This document shows, piece after piece, positions 1-11,600 of a DNA stretch of 64,000 nucleotides. The stretch's first letter is position 1. Each line of letters begins with the position of its first letter. This DNA is from Flavobacteriaceae bacterium. GTDB taxonomy: Bacteria > Bacteroidota > Bacteroidia > Flavobacteriales > Flavobacteriaceae. A program made the position numbers and the translations under genes. The notes under the pieces are model-generated. The model had not been told where the DNA came from. It searched no databases and saw nothing but the letters and a program-made list of their open reading frames with translations. The stretch lies in contig DUDG01000030.1 in the NCBI GenBank assembly GCA_012959395.1, positions 1 to 64,000 of the forward strand, in the 5' to 3' direction.

Positions 1-3000
1 CTACTTTTATAGTTTCACCAGTTTCATTAAAAGACGCATCTGGAACACCGTTTAAATCTACTTTTGACCATGAGTAATTATAAATTGAAGCAGTTGTTCC
101 CCCGTTCCAATTAGAAGTTCCAATTTCAACAGGTTGACCAGGGAGTGGGTTTAAACAGACAACCGTGTCATCGTCTATATCAAAACTAGGTAGTGGATTA
201 ACAGTAAAGGATATAGTAATTGTTTCTTGACAGCTGTTAAATAAAGGATTGGTGATAGTTACATTGATTTGATCTCCTGTAATTGCTGTGTAGTTGCTGC
301 CTAAAGTAATAGGACTTCCTGCTACACTAAATTCAAAATCAAAATCAGTAGGATTTTGAGTTTTTACACCACCGCTATTTGTAAGTAAGAGATCTTTAAT
401 ATTAGTCATATCAAAAACAGTTTTACCATCATCATTAGCTCCAGAAGCTACATCATCACAATCTTCTAGCTTATACTGACCAGGTACAGTAGGATCGGTA
501 GGGTAAGTTACAGGTTGTTGATAGACTTTAAAATCAATGGTTCCTTCACTAGAGCCAGGAGAGCTACTGGTATTAGTAGTATTATTAGTTAGAGTAACAG
601 TAATGGTTTGATCGTCAGTATTGAAGCTTAAAGGAAGTGTAGGGTCAAGCGTTACAGTTGTTCCTGTATCATTAACATAAGTGTATTCAACTTTAAACTT
701 AGTAGGGTCTTGTGATGTAGCTCCAGTAGGGTCTATAGTAAACTCACTAAATAATGAAGAGGTGTCAAATTCAGAGTACATGTCTAAAGGAGTTTGCTCA
801 TCACAAAGTTCTTGCAGAATAACATCATAAAACACAGGTCTTTTTTCAACATAAAGAGTAGCGATTTGATAAAGTCCATAGCAAGTAGCAATTGCAGTGG
901 TCACGCTATCTTCAATATAAGCCCAGATTTCTTGCTCCCATCTGTTTTCAGCGGCGTTAAAAGTAAATCCATTTTTACTTGGGTCAGTAGTAAAGTCAAC
1001 ACTAGTATTGATTTTGTCAGAAGAGATTAGAGCATCGTTTTCACTTCTATAAAAAGAAAATATTTTACCCGTAAATAAAGGCTCTGCAGCAATTAAATCA
1101 CTTTTAATGTTATTAAACAGACTTTTAGCAAAAGTTTCAATACCATCTTGACCTTGACCTGTTGGATCAGGGTCTGTTTCTATAAGATACGATTCAATTA
1201 AAGCATAAGCAGGGGGTAATGTTGTTTTAGCCCAAGCTAAATTAATTGTAATAGTTGAACTTTGACATCCTGTGCCAAGACTGGGTTGAGTACTTATTTT
1301 AGCAGTAACGGTTTCAGTAAGTCCAAGATTTACTAATGATGGAATAGTATAATTAGTAGGGTCAGTAATAATATTGCCAGAAGAATCAAGATATTCAAAA
1401 GTTTCGTTTGCGTAATTAGATGAAAAATTATCTTCTTGATCAGTTAAATTAAACACACCCAAATTACATTGATTAACATCTACTTCCGTTCTAAATAAAA
1501 CAGGTTTTTTATTTATAATTAATCTAGCGACTTGTTTAGTGTCAACACATGGCGTAGAGAGGTTTGTATTTTCTGTTCTAACCCAGATTTCTTGTTCCCA
1601 TCTATTTTCTGTAGTATTAAGACTAAATCCATTTTTAGCAGGATCTGTGACAAAATCAACAGAGGGATCAATTACATTTATGTTTGCTGTTGCATCAGCA
1701 TCAGATCTAAAAAAAGTAATGGTAGTACCAGCAGTATTAAACAAAGGTTCTGCAGTGATTAGATCTGTTTCAATATTAGCAAAAATAGACTTGTCAAAAG
1801 TCTCAATACCATCTTGACCTCCACCTAGAGGATCGGTAGATGTTTCACATGCTATTTCATCTATGGAAAGAAAAGATGTAGGAATCTCACAATATCCTGC
1901 TTTAAGTTCTATTGTTCCTGACTGTGAACATCCAACTCCTAATGATGGCTTGCTGCTTATATTAACTGTAATTAGTTCAATATTTGAAATATTCAAATCT
2001 GGTAATTGAAAATTGGTTGGATCACTAATTACGTTTCCACTAGAATCTATAAACTCAAATGTTTCGTTTTCACTATTTGATGATAATAAAGCCTGATAAG
2101 ATGTTAGATCAAAGATTAGGTTATTACATTGTTCAGACGAAATACTGTTGGTAAGTAAAAAAGGATAAGGATTAACAGTTAAATTAAAATTTGTTGCTAA
2201 AGAAATACAGCCAGATTCAATGTTTTTAACTCTAGCAAATATTTGTTGTGTTTGAACACTAGGAATGGAGGGATTATATGACGAATCTGGTGTATTTTGA
2301 TGAGTTTTATTTAGTCCTGTTAAGCTTGAGTCCTGAGCTTCGGATGGTGTAAGATGGTAAGATACTTCAAAGCCTGTATTTAAAGTATAATCAGCCATTG
2401 GTTGTCCATCTAAAATATGATTATCAAGTAAGCTTAAATCAAAAGTTGAAATTCCGTCATAATGATCACTCCCACCATCACATAAAGTAATTACAGGATC
2501 ATCTACATCAACAGACTTGGTACTTGGCAATGTAGCCTGAACTTTTAAAACAGCAGGGGTTGAAATAGTATTACATAAAGCTCCATTAGAATAAGTCATA
2601 ACTCTGTACTCCCATCCATCCATTGAAGCAGTAATGTTTAAAATTTTTAATTCACTATCAATAGTAAGTGGAGTAGTTAAAGGGTCATCCAATACATTTT
2701 CCCAGCCAGCTCCAGTACCTTTATTTACCAACCATTGATAGTAAGGGGTATATCCAGTTCCAGGATCTACAGTGACAAAAAATTCAGCATTTTGACCAGC
2801 TTGACAAACTTGATAATCTATAGGCTGAGTAGTAATTGCAACATTGGGAGCAGCAATGTCTAAAAACAAATAATTTGATGTAACAGGATCTGTTGGTGGT
2901 AAATCATAGTCACTGCTTGAATTTAAAAGAGCTATAATCCTTCCCCTGTTATCAACATCAGGATATTGAATAACCTCATCGGAGTTGGCCCCGTAATTTT

Positions 3001-5593
3001 TATCTCCATATATTCCATCATTGTTAGGATCAATATCAATTCTAGGACGATTATTTATAGGGGTATTATCAAAGTTGTTATCAGCTTCTATCACGTCATT
3101 ACATCCATCTCCATCACTATCTAAGTCATACATGTTCTGTTTTCCATCAGAGTCTGTATCTAAATTATAATCTAATATTTGAAATTTACCATGAAAGTTT
3201 GAGTCATCTACGGCTAAACTGCCAATAATATGACTAAATAGAAATCCTTCAATGTCATATGCGTAAAATTCAAACTTAGCATTAGGATCTAAAGGGTTAG
3301 TATTATATTTAAAAATAACTTTATTACCACTGAAACCATCAGGTGGAATGACAACAAATCCGCTACCATTATTTACTAATAATCTTTCCCCTGGATCAAT
3401 CACAGTTATATTTTTTTCAGAAGGATAGACTTCTATACTAAAACTTTCTTCAGAATTAATGACATGTGAAACAGAAGAATCTTCAGTAAAAAAAATATTT
3501 AATCTTTGATTTTCATCTAAAGCATCGTCATATTGTAATGGGTTTATTTTATAAGTTGCAGTTTCATTCACTCCAATTGGGACTATTGTCGATTTAAATG
3601 TTCCTGCCGAGGTCCCCTCAAAAGTACTTGTAGTTGTGGGGGAATATAATCCAGAAGTTTTAAAGCTAACGGTTGGTAAAATTAAATCAGGATTATAAAT
3701 ATCAGATAAGTCAATATTTGCACTTCCTAACGACTCTTCAACATTTAGAATTCCGTCATTATCTAAATCTAAATCAAGGTTATCAATAATACCATCTTCA
3801 TCAAAATCAGTAGGGCATATGCTAACTGTTTGTTCTTCTGAGAAGTAATCTTGATCGAAGCAAGCTAATTTTCCTCTTAATTTATAAGTACCCGGCTCAA
3901 TTGGTTTATAATTTTGGGAATCATTTGTATGAGTGGGATCGTTAGGATTTATAGGGGCATCAACATAGGCACTTGATGTAGTATCGTATTTTAGCCATTG
4001 GTATGAATCAAAACTTGCACTTGTAGTTAATTCTACATTTGAAACACCACTAGAACTTATACAAACTCCAAGAGGATTTATTGTTAAATTAGGGACAACT
4101 TGTGGGTTAGATACAAACCCTGAATAATAACTTCCAGCTGATGCAAAACCTCCAAAAGTTGCTGAAGCAAGATAAAGCTCTTTATCAGAAGTTATTTTAA
4201 TGTTTCCTTGTAAAAAAATTCCACTACTAATTGTTGAAGTTTCAGAAATTAAAAAATAAGTTTTGTAACCAGGTTTTCCAGCCACATCATTTGATAGTGA
4301 AGACAAAGGTATAAGACCAGCAGTTCCACTGTTATCAGCATATAAACTGCCATTTTTATATATTTTTAAATCTGCTCCATCTTCAGTTAAAATAGTTAAT
4401 GTACCCCCTTCAAACTTTTTATTTCCTATATAATCTATGTAAGGTATGTTGTCGATATTCCCTCTTGAAGAACAAGAAAGAGGAGGTACAAATACTAATC
4501 CTTGATTAGCTCTACCAGCAGTACCTCCTGTATCATACCCAATTCCTTGATAAGCAACTAATTTAAAAGAAGGATCCTGAGTTTTAATATAAATATTATG
4601 ATTGTTGGTATAGTCTGTACCTTCAAAAATCACATGTTCTCCAGTATTTAAAGTAGTATAAGGGGTCGAATTACCATCTTTATAAATTTCTGTTCCATCT
4701 CTATCTGCAATTAATATGACTTTTTCAATCTCATCTAAAGCATATCCTTTAACAAACACATACTCATCTCCTAATCTATCAATTCCAGTAATTTGATCCA
4801 TTCCATAATCCATGTTATTATACTCTCCGTTCATTAAAGATCCGCCAATTGATCCACAAGTAACAACTACAGGTTTTGGATCGGAACTTCCAAGAGCATC
4901 TTCAGAAATTACTAACGCCCCTATTAAGGCTTGTTTTATTACATCTGAATTAGCAAATAAAGGGTTATGTCCTAATATATAGGTTCCGTATTTTTGTAAA
5001 GTGATTTCAATAGGGAAGGATCCAGTATAATTTTCCAACACAGTTCCTGCAGGCAAATCATCAATGGTGATTTTAGTATTGTCCTCAGTTGCAAAAATAG
5101 ATATGAAATTTTCTCCTCCTGAACCAGGTGTATTGGTAAAAGTTGCGGTTCGAAATCTTGTCCCTAACGCAGCACTTCCTTTACTAACATAGGCGGCGGC
5201 ATGAAATTTCTGATTACTATTTGAAAGGGAACTATTTAACCTAAAACTGACATAAATTAAATTACTTGATTCAACGATGAATCCAGCATCAGTAAAAGTG
5301 CTATTAGAAGCAGTGCTGAAAACTTTCACTAATTGAGTGCTATTTCCAGAGCCAACAGAATATACCCAAGGATCATCATTAGAGATAGCTTTTGTTATCC
5401 AGTCAGATCTTGTGCCACCAATAGGCTTTATAGTAACGTTTATACTTCCTATACTGGGGGTAGAAATATATAGCCATTGATCCCCCACAGTCTCTCCAGT
5501 AATTGCAGGGATGTAATGAATTTTACTTAATTGAGCTGTGAGACTTAATGAGATTATAAAAAAAACTAAAACAAAAACTATCTTTTTTATCAT
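1..5593 (-). CDS. Giant secreted repeat protein with IgGFc-binding-like N-terminal region (partial; 3' end lies beyond the left edge)
   Basis: Open minus-strand frame from ATG at 5593 (MIKKIVFVLVFFIISLSLTAQLSKIHYIPAITGETVGDQWLYISTPS...), with signal peptide, IgGFc-binding-like region, DxDxDG Ca-binding-type motifs (DFDEDGIIDNLDLDLDNDGI), an Ig-like segment and repeated CDDG/FDTS units. Paralogous to the 5627-13111 protein. Absent from the ORF track because no stop falls in the window. Confidence 0.85.
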   Translation of the reverse strand, partial: MIKKIVFVLVFFIISLSLTAQLSKIHYIPAITGETVGDQWLYISTPSIGSINVTIKPIGGTRSDWITKAISNDDPWVYSVGSGNSTQLVKVFSTASNSTFTDAGFIVESSNLIYVSFRLNSSLSNSNQKFHAAAYVSKGSAALGTRFRTATFTNTPGSGGENFISIFATEDNTKITIDDLPAGTVLENYTGSFPIEITLQKYGTYILGHNPLFANSDVIKQALIGALVISEDALGSSDPKPVVVTCGSIGGSLMNGEYNNMDYGMDQITGIDRLGDEYVFVKGYALDEIEKVILIADRDGTEIYKDGNSTPYTTLNTGEHVIFEGTDYTNNHNIYIKTQDPSFKLVAYQGIGYDTGGTAGRANQGLVFVPPLSCSSRGNIDNIPYIDYIGNKKFEGGTLTILTEDGADLKIYKNGSLYADNSGTAGLIPLSSLSNDVAGKPGYKTYFLISETSTISSGIFLQGNIKITSDKELYLASATFGGFASAGSYYSGFVSNPQVVPNLTINPLGVCISSSGVSNVELTTSASFDSYQWLKYDTTSSAYVDAPINPNDPTHTNDSQNYKPIEPGTYKLRGKLACFDQDYFSEEQTVSICPTDFDEDGIIDNLDLDLDNDGILNVEESLGSANIDLSDIYNPDLILPTVSFKTSGLYSPTTTSTFEGTSAGTFKSTIVPIGVNETATYKINPLQYDDALDENQRLNIFFTEDSSVSHVINSEESFSIEVYPSEKNITVIDPGERLLVNNGSGFVVIPPDGFSGNKVIFKYNTNPLDPNAKFEFYAYDIEGFLFSHIIGSLAVDDSNFHGKFQILDYNLDTDSDGKQNMYDLDSDGDGCNDVIEADNNFDNTPINNRPRIDIDPNNDGIYGDKNYGANSDEVIQYPDVDNRGRIIALLNSSSDYDLPPTDPVTSNYLFLDIAAPNVAITTQPIDYQVCQAGQNAEFFVTVDPGTGYTPYYQWLVNKGTGAGWENVLDDPLTTPLTIDSELKILNITASMDGWEYRVMTYSNGALCNTISTPAVLKVQATLPSTKSVDVDDPVITLCDGGSDHYDGISTFDLSLLDNHILDGQPMADYTLNTGFEVSYHLTPSEAQDSSLTGLNKTHQNTPDSSYNPSIPSVQTQQIFARVKNIESGCISLATNFNLTVNPYPFLLTNSISSEQCNNLIFDLTSYQALLSSNSENETFEFIDSSGNVISDPTNFQLPDLNISNIELITVNISSKPSLGVGCSQSGTIELKAGYCEIPTSFLSIDEIACETSTDPLGGGQDGIETFDKSIFANIETDLITAEPLFNTAGTTITFFRSDADATANINVIDPSVDFVTDPAKNGFSLNTTENRWEQEIWVRTENTNLSTPCVDTKQVARLIINKKPVLFRTEVDVNQCNLGVFNLTDQEDNFSSNYANETFEYLDSSGNIITDPTNYTIPSLVNLGLTETVTAKISTQPSLGTGCQSSTITINLAWAKTTLPPAYALIESYLIETDPDPTGQGQDGIETFAKSLFNNIKSDLIAAEPLFTGKIFSFYRSENDALISSDKINTSVDFTTDPSKNGFTFNAAENRWEQEIWAYIEDSVTTAIATCYGLYQIATLYVEKRPVFYDVILQELCDEQTPLDMYSEFDTSSLFSEFTIDPTGATSQDPTKFKVEYTYVNDTGTTVTLDPTLPLSFNTDDQTITVTLTNNTTNTSSSPGSSEGTIDFKVYQQPVTYPTDPTVPGQYKLEDCDDVASGANDDGKTVFDMTNIKDLLLTNSGGVKTQNPTDFDFEFSVAGSPITLGSNYTAITGDQINVTITNPLFNSCQETITISFTVNPLPSFDIDDDTVVCLNPLPGQPVEIGTSNWNGGTTASIYNYSWSKVDLNGVPDASFNETGETIKV
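73..202. repeat. 130-bp near-identical copy shared with 6334-6463
   Basis: AGTAATTATAAATTGAAGCAGTTGTTCCCCCGTTCC...GTAGTGGATTAAC; one mismatch seen by eye (AACCGTG vs AACTGTG). Confidence 0.9.
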
Positions 5594-5626
5594 CAACTTA
5601 TATATACTATTATGTCAAATATATAT

Positions 5627-8600
5627 TTAATTTCCTCTTATAAGGCTAAAGTGTCCTTTAAATTCTCTTCCATCTTCTAGCAGTGTTCTAAACCAGTAAT
5701 CAGTTGCGGGCATAGGTTTTTCATTAAAGGTGCCGTCCCAGCCTGTACTCAAGGGATCTAATTCTTTTAGCAGCTTACCGTGTCTATCGAAGATATATAC
5801 TTTACTGTTTCCGTTAAATTCTTTTCTAATTCCTAGTATTTTCCATGTTTCATTTATGCCATCTCCATTAGGTGTAAAGTATTTTCTGTAACCAATAATA
5901 GACACGTCAATACTGGCAATGCCACATCCATAATCGTAGATGTAATAACTGTTTTTATCTCTAATGTACAAGGTATGTATCCCAGGTTTAATATCATTAA
6001 AAACAGGATCATCTTGATAGGACCCAAAAGCATCGTCTAAAGCAAACTCATATTTTCCAATACCTAAATCAGATACGTTATTAATTGTAATGGTATTGGC
6101 GTTGTCATTAGCAAGGTCTACTACTTGAATAAAATGGTCATATTCACTTTTTGTTATACTTCCGTCATCATCTAAATCAAGGCTTGCCATTTCTGATTCG
6201 CTTACCGTTATACTTTTTGTTCTAATGCAAAAGGTTACAGGATTTTCAACTATGACTGTATAGATTCCACCCTTATCTACTTTTATAGTTTCACCAGTTT
6301 CACTAAATGAAGGGTCACTGTCAAGGGTCCAGTAGTAATTATAAATTGAAGCAGTTGTTCCCCCGTTCCAATTAGAAGTTCCAATTTCAACAGGTTGACC
6401 AGGGAGTGGGTTTAAACAGACAACTGTGTCATCGTCTATATCAAAACTAGGTAGTGGATTAACCACAAACTCAATAGATTCGGTAATAACACAATCCAAA
6501 TTAAGCGGATTGGTTACAGTTGCTATTACGCTTTGTGTTTTGGTGTTAAACGGATTAGGTAGAGTAGCTGCTGTTAGGCCGACTCCTTTATCATCAGTAT
6601 AATTAAAGCTCACAGTGTAGTCTATTAAATTTTGAGAAAGTCCTGTGGCAGGATTAGTTAAAAGTGTATTCAATATAGTAGAGGTATCGAATTCAGAGTA
6701 ACCATCCTTATCATCAGCTCCATCATCGCAATGTGCAGCAATGGTGACTGGATAAGCTTCAGGTGAATCATCTACTATAAATTCAATTGTCGTTTTGTCA
6801 TAACACAATCCATCCGGATTTGTGATGTTTGGATAGGAAGGATTACGTTCAACTTTAATGGTGATGGTTTGAGAAGCTGTTTCGAAAGTTGAAGCAATGT
6901 TAGCAGCTGGTATTTCAGTTCCATCTTCATTATAATAAGTTATTGTAAGTATTGACTGATCTTGAATAACACCTGTATCAGGGTTTGTTAGCAAACTGGC
7001 AACAACATTACTTGTATCAAATGGATAAATACCATCTTGAGAGTCATTATCCAATGGACTATCACCGTCACATTGTCTTAAGATTGTTACTGGATATGCG
7101 ACAGGTCTTGGCTCTACATATAATTCTGCTACTTGCGCATAACCTAAACAAGTGAATTGTGTAATATCAATGTTAACAATCCTTGCCCATATTTCTTGAG
7201 TATTTGGATTTATATTTGTAAAATCTTGATCAATATCAATAGGGTTTTGACCAGTTAATCCGTCTTCAGAATTTGTGTGGAGAGTAACTCTAATTTTTTG
7301 GCTATCAAATTTTAGATTAGAAGATATTAATTTCTCTTTTATTTCTTTTAGAATAGTAGATGAAAAAACAGAAATTCCATCTTGATCATTTGCAGGTGAA
7401 TCATCACATACATTGTAGAAGGTACTAAAGTCTTGCATAAATGTATCAGAAATTTCACTTGCACCAACTGTAATTTCAATTTTTAATCTATCAGCTCCAC
7501 CTTGTGTTTTAGAAGTTCTTATACATCCATCTTCAGTAGTGATTTTAATCCATACCTCATCATAAAATGGAGAATTCTCATAATTTTCTGGATCATCAAT
7601 TTTTGTTAATAAATCAAGATCCTTATAATATTCAAATGTTTCATTTTGATAATTGTCCGAAAATAATAATTGTGATTCGGAGAGATCATGCAATGTAACT
7701 CCATCATTTTCTGCACCCTTACCATCATCACATTGTTCAATTTTAATTAAATTTTCTTTTATAACTGGAAGTGGAACAACAGTAAAGTCAATATCTTTTG
7801 TAATGACACAATTAGTATTAATTATATTAGTTACTGTTGCAACAACAGTTTGTGTTTTTGTATTAAATGGATTTGGTAATTGATGTGAATTTTGAGTACT
7901 ACCGTTTTCATCAACGTAGCTAAAAGAAACAGAATAATCATCTAGACTCTGCATTTGATTGCTATCGGGATTTGTAAGTAAAGTTTGGATAACGGATGAA
8001 GTATTAAATTCTGAATAACCATCAATATCACTAACTCCATCATCACATTGACTATTTATTAATACTTCATAAGATTCAGGACTATTATCAACTATAAATT
8101 CTAAAGTAGTTTCGTCATAGCATTTTTGTGGAGTATTATTTTCTACTTTAATTGTTATTATTTGAGACTCTGTCTCATAGATTTCGGGCAATACATTACC
8201 TATGAAATTATCATCTTTATCATAGTAATAAGTTGTAACATCTGTTTGGCCATTTAAAAGGGTATCTTGAATACCAGAAGTATCAAATGGGAAAATACCA
8301 TCTTGGGAATTTGTGTCAAGTGAGCTATCACCGTCACATTGTCTAGCTATAGTTACAGTGTTAGCAAATGGAAGGGCTTCAACAATTAAATCAAATGCTT
8401 CTCCTGTAATAAAACAACCTGGATATGAGCCACTTGTTTTAATTATCCTAAAGTAAATGGTTTGTTGATTATTTTCCTCAATAGTAAAATTATCTGGATT
8501 ATCAATTCCATTACTATTTAAATCATTTGCATCTGCAAGACTTGTGTGATATGTTACAACAAAGTCATTTAAAGATTGATTGTCTTCATCACTTGGATCA

Positions 8601-11600
8601 GTTGTTGCATTACCGGATCTTAACTCTTCTGTTCTATTTCCTAGGTTAAATTCTCCAACTCTACCATCTCTATTATCATCACAAAGAATTATATTATCAA
8701 CTTCAAAATAAATGGGTTTGGGTTTTACTATAAGCTTGAATGATGTCTCAGAAATAAAGCACCCTGTTGTATTATTCTCAACTCTTATAAAAATTTCTGT
8801 AGAATTAACAAACCAGTGAGGTTCAGTCGATGGTTTTATAGGATTTGTATAAGGAAAAGTAATAACATTTGTTGCAGTAGAGGCATCTTCAGATAATGTA
8901 TAGAATGTAACAGTATAATCATTTTCGCTTTGGTCTTGCCCTAATATTGATGGAATCAATGCATCAAAATCAGCTTTTGTTAGAGTTATACTTCCATTAT
9001 TTCCATCATCATCAGTGTTATCGCAAAACTCATAGTCAGGGATAGTTTTAGCAGTTGGATTTGGATTGACTGTTATTGTTTTTTCAATTTTACATACTAC
9101 ATCATTGGTTGTAACTTTTACAAAGTAGGTAGTTGTTTGAGTTGGACTTACATCTAATGAACCAGTTCCAGGATTATCAATTAGAACTTCATTCCCATCA
9201 TTATCATAATAACCCCAAACTATACTTGTAGATCCAGTATATTCAAAAAGTGGCCACGACTGCCCATTACCTATTGACATATCGTTCCATGCTTTTCCAT
9301 TATTTGAAAATTCAAATTGTCCATAGTGCTCACTACCCGCATCATTAGGTTCATCAGTCCACCAGTTAACATAGGTGTCCTTTAAATATGCACCATTAAC
9401 CCACTTCCATCCTGCATAATTTTGAGCTGCATTTCCAGGCTCAGCATATTCAGGATCATTAAGATCTTGATAAAGTCCTAGCCAAAAATATATCCCATCA
9501 TTTCCTGTTAATCCCATTGAATTTAGACCATTCCAAACAGTTGTTTCCATATCTGCATCTAAGATCACGTACATTCTTGCACTGGATGAACTATCCCCCG
9601 AATTGTAATTATCAGTAATTTGTTTTGCAGTTGTCCAATCTATTGGACTAAATCCAGTTTGACCAGTACCGGCTTGAATCATAAAATAGGTTTTTCCAAA
9701 GCTAGTATCCCATGTTACAGGCTCTCCATTATTTGTAATGAAAATAAGATTGTTTTCAGCAGAGAAATCAGCAGCAGTTTTTGCTATATTTTCAATTGTA
9801 AGTTTTGTAGTGTCACCAACACATACCACTTCATTTGAAGCATTTAATATTGGATTTGATATATAGGCTTTACTTTCAGTTCTACCTGAACTTATACAAC
9901 CTTCATTATCAATAAATTCAGCATAATAAAATTTATTATGTTCAAGTGGTGTCGTTGAATCTAAAGGAGTCGTTGCATTAACAGAGTCATACCAATAAAG
10001 TGTCAATGTAGCTCCATCATTTGAAGCAACTAGGTTGGAAACCTTTGGAGTATCTGTTTGACAAAAAGTTTGGATTTGAGATACAATAGGATTATCTGGG
10101 GACTCATTTACTGTAAGTGAAATATTTGAATCTGATCCTATATCACAAAGATATTCATCATCATTAACAAAAACTCTATACCTCCCATCCATTGCAGTTG
10201 TGATGTTAGTAATAGTTAATTTACTAGTAGTTGCTCCTGAATATGATCCTCCATCAGAAATATTTTCCCAATCCTTATCTATAAGGTTATAGAATTTCCA
10301 TTGATAATAAATAGTGGTTTGAGATGATGATGATGCAGTTACTTCAAATTCTATAGTATTGCCCTCACATCCGCTTGTTGATTGAGGTTGAGTTTGAATT
10401 CCTACAGGATCACTAGGTGTTTGAAACAAATAATTTCCAGCTGTATTTTTTTTAGGATCAATTTCATATCCCCCAGCAGTTTTATGAGTGACAACCAGCC
10501 CTCTATCATCAATAACTCCTGCAGTGTTTGTATTTAGCGGAGAAGTTCCTAAAATTCCATCACTATCGGGATCTCCTAAAAATCCTGGATATATCCATCC
10601 TGCTTCAATAACATCATTACATCCATCACCATCACTATCGGGATCATAATAATCATAAAGGGCGTCTGCATTAGCTGTATTAACATCAGAATTAATTTTA
10701 TAATCAACTACTTCTAGTTTTCCCGTAAACAAAGAAACAGAAGATGTCTCATCTGCGCCAGAACTAATTTTAAAGCCTTCAACATCATAAGCTAAGAACT
10801 GGTATGAAGGAAGAGTTGTGTCAGCTCTATATTTAAATCGAATTAGATTTGAAGTATATGTAGTTATGCCAGAGCTGAATGTTTCACCATCATAATTTGT
10901 ATCAATTAACAATTGATCATCTGGGTCTAGTAATGTTACATTTCTAGTGGATGGGAGTACTCTAATTTCAAAATAATCTCCAGCAGTAATTGTTTCTGGT
11001 TTTCCAGTGAATTTATAGTTAAGAGGCTCTAAAGTGTTTTTTATTTCAAAAGATAAAATATGCTTAGTGGAAGGAGCTAATTCAAATTGTAATTCTCCAG
11101 TAGCAGATCCAGATATTTTATTATCATTGTCAGATCCATCAGTTGTTATTTGTACAGATATATTTACAACATTATTATTAGAATCTTTAAATACTGGAGA
11201 AGCTATGTTAGACAAGTCTACATTTAAATTTCCTGCAGATTCAACAGAATTATAAATACCATCATTGTCTAAATCTAGATCTAAATTATCTATAACACCA
11301 TCATTATCTGAGTCAGCAGGACAAATACTAATAGGTATTATTCCTGAATATTGATCAAAGTTTAAACAGCTAATAACACCTTTTAATCTATATTCTCCCT
11401 CTATTTCTGGTATGTAAGATTCTGTATTTTCTGATGCTCCTGGTGCTACAATAAAATTCCCACTGGCATCTTTAATCTGCCAAACCCATGAATTAAATCC
11501 AGATGAATTTGTTATTTGCAGAGTGATATTGGAACCTATGACATTGCCTTGATCGTCTATTTGTAAACAATTTCCAAGAGAATTGATGCCTAAGTTTAGT

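Noticed and set aside
794-1817. Plus-strand ORFs (794-1030, 1532-1762, 1539-1817)
   Set aside because: Antisense to the left giant gene; their mutual similarity merely mirrors the sense-strand protein repeats.
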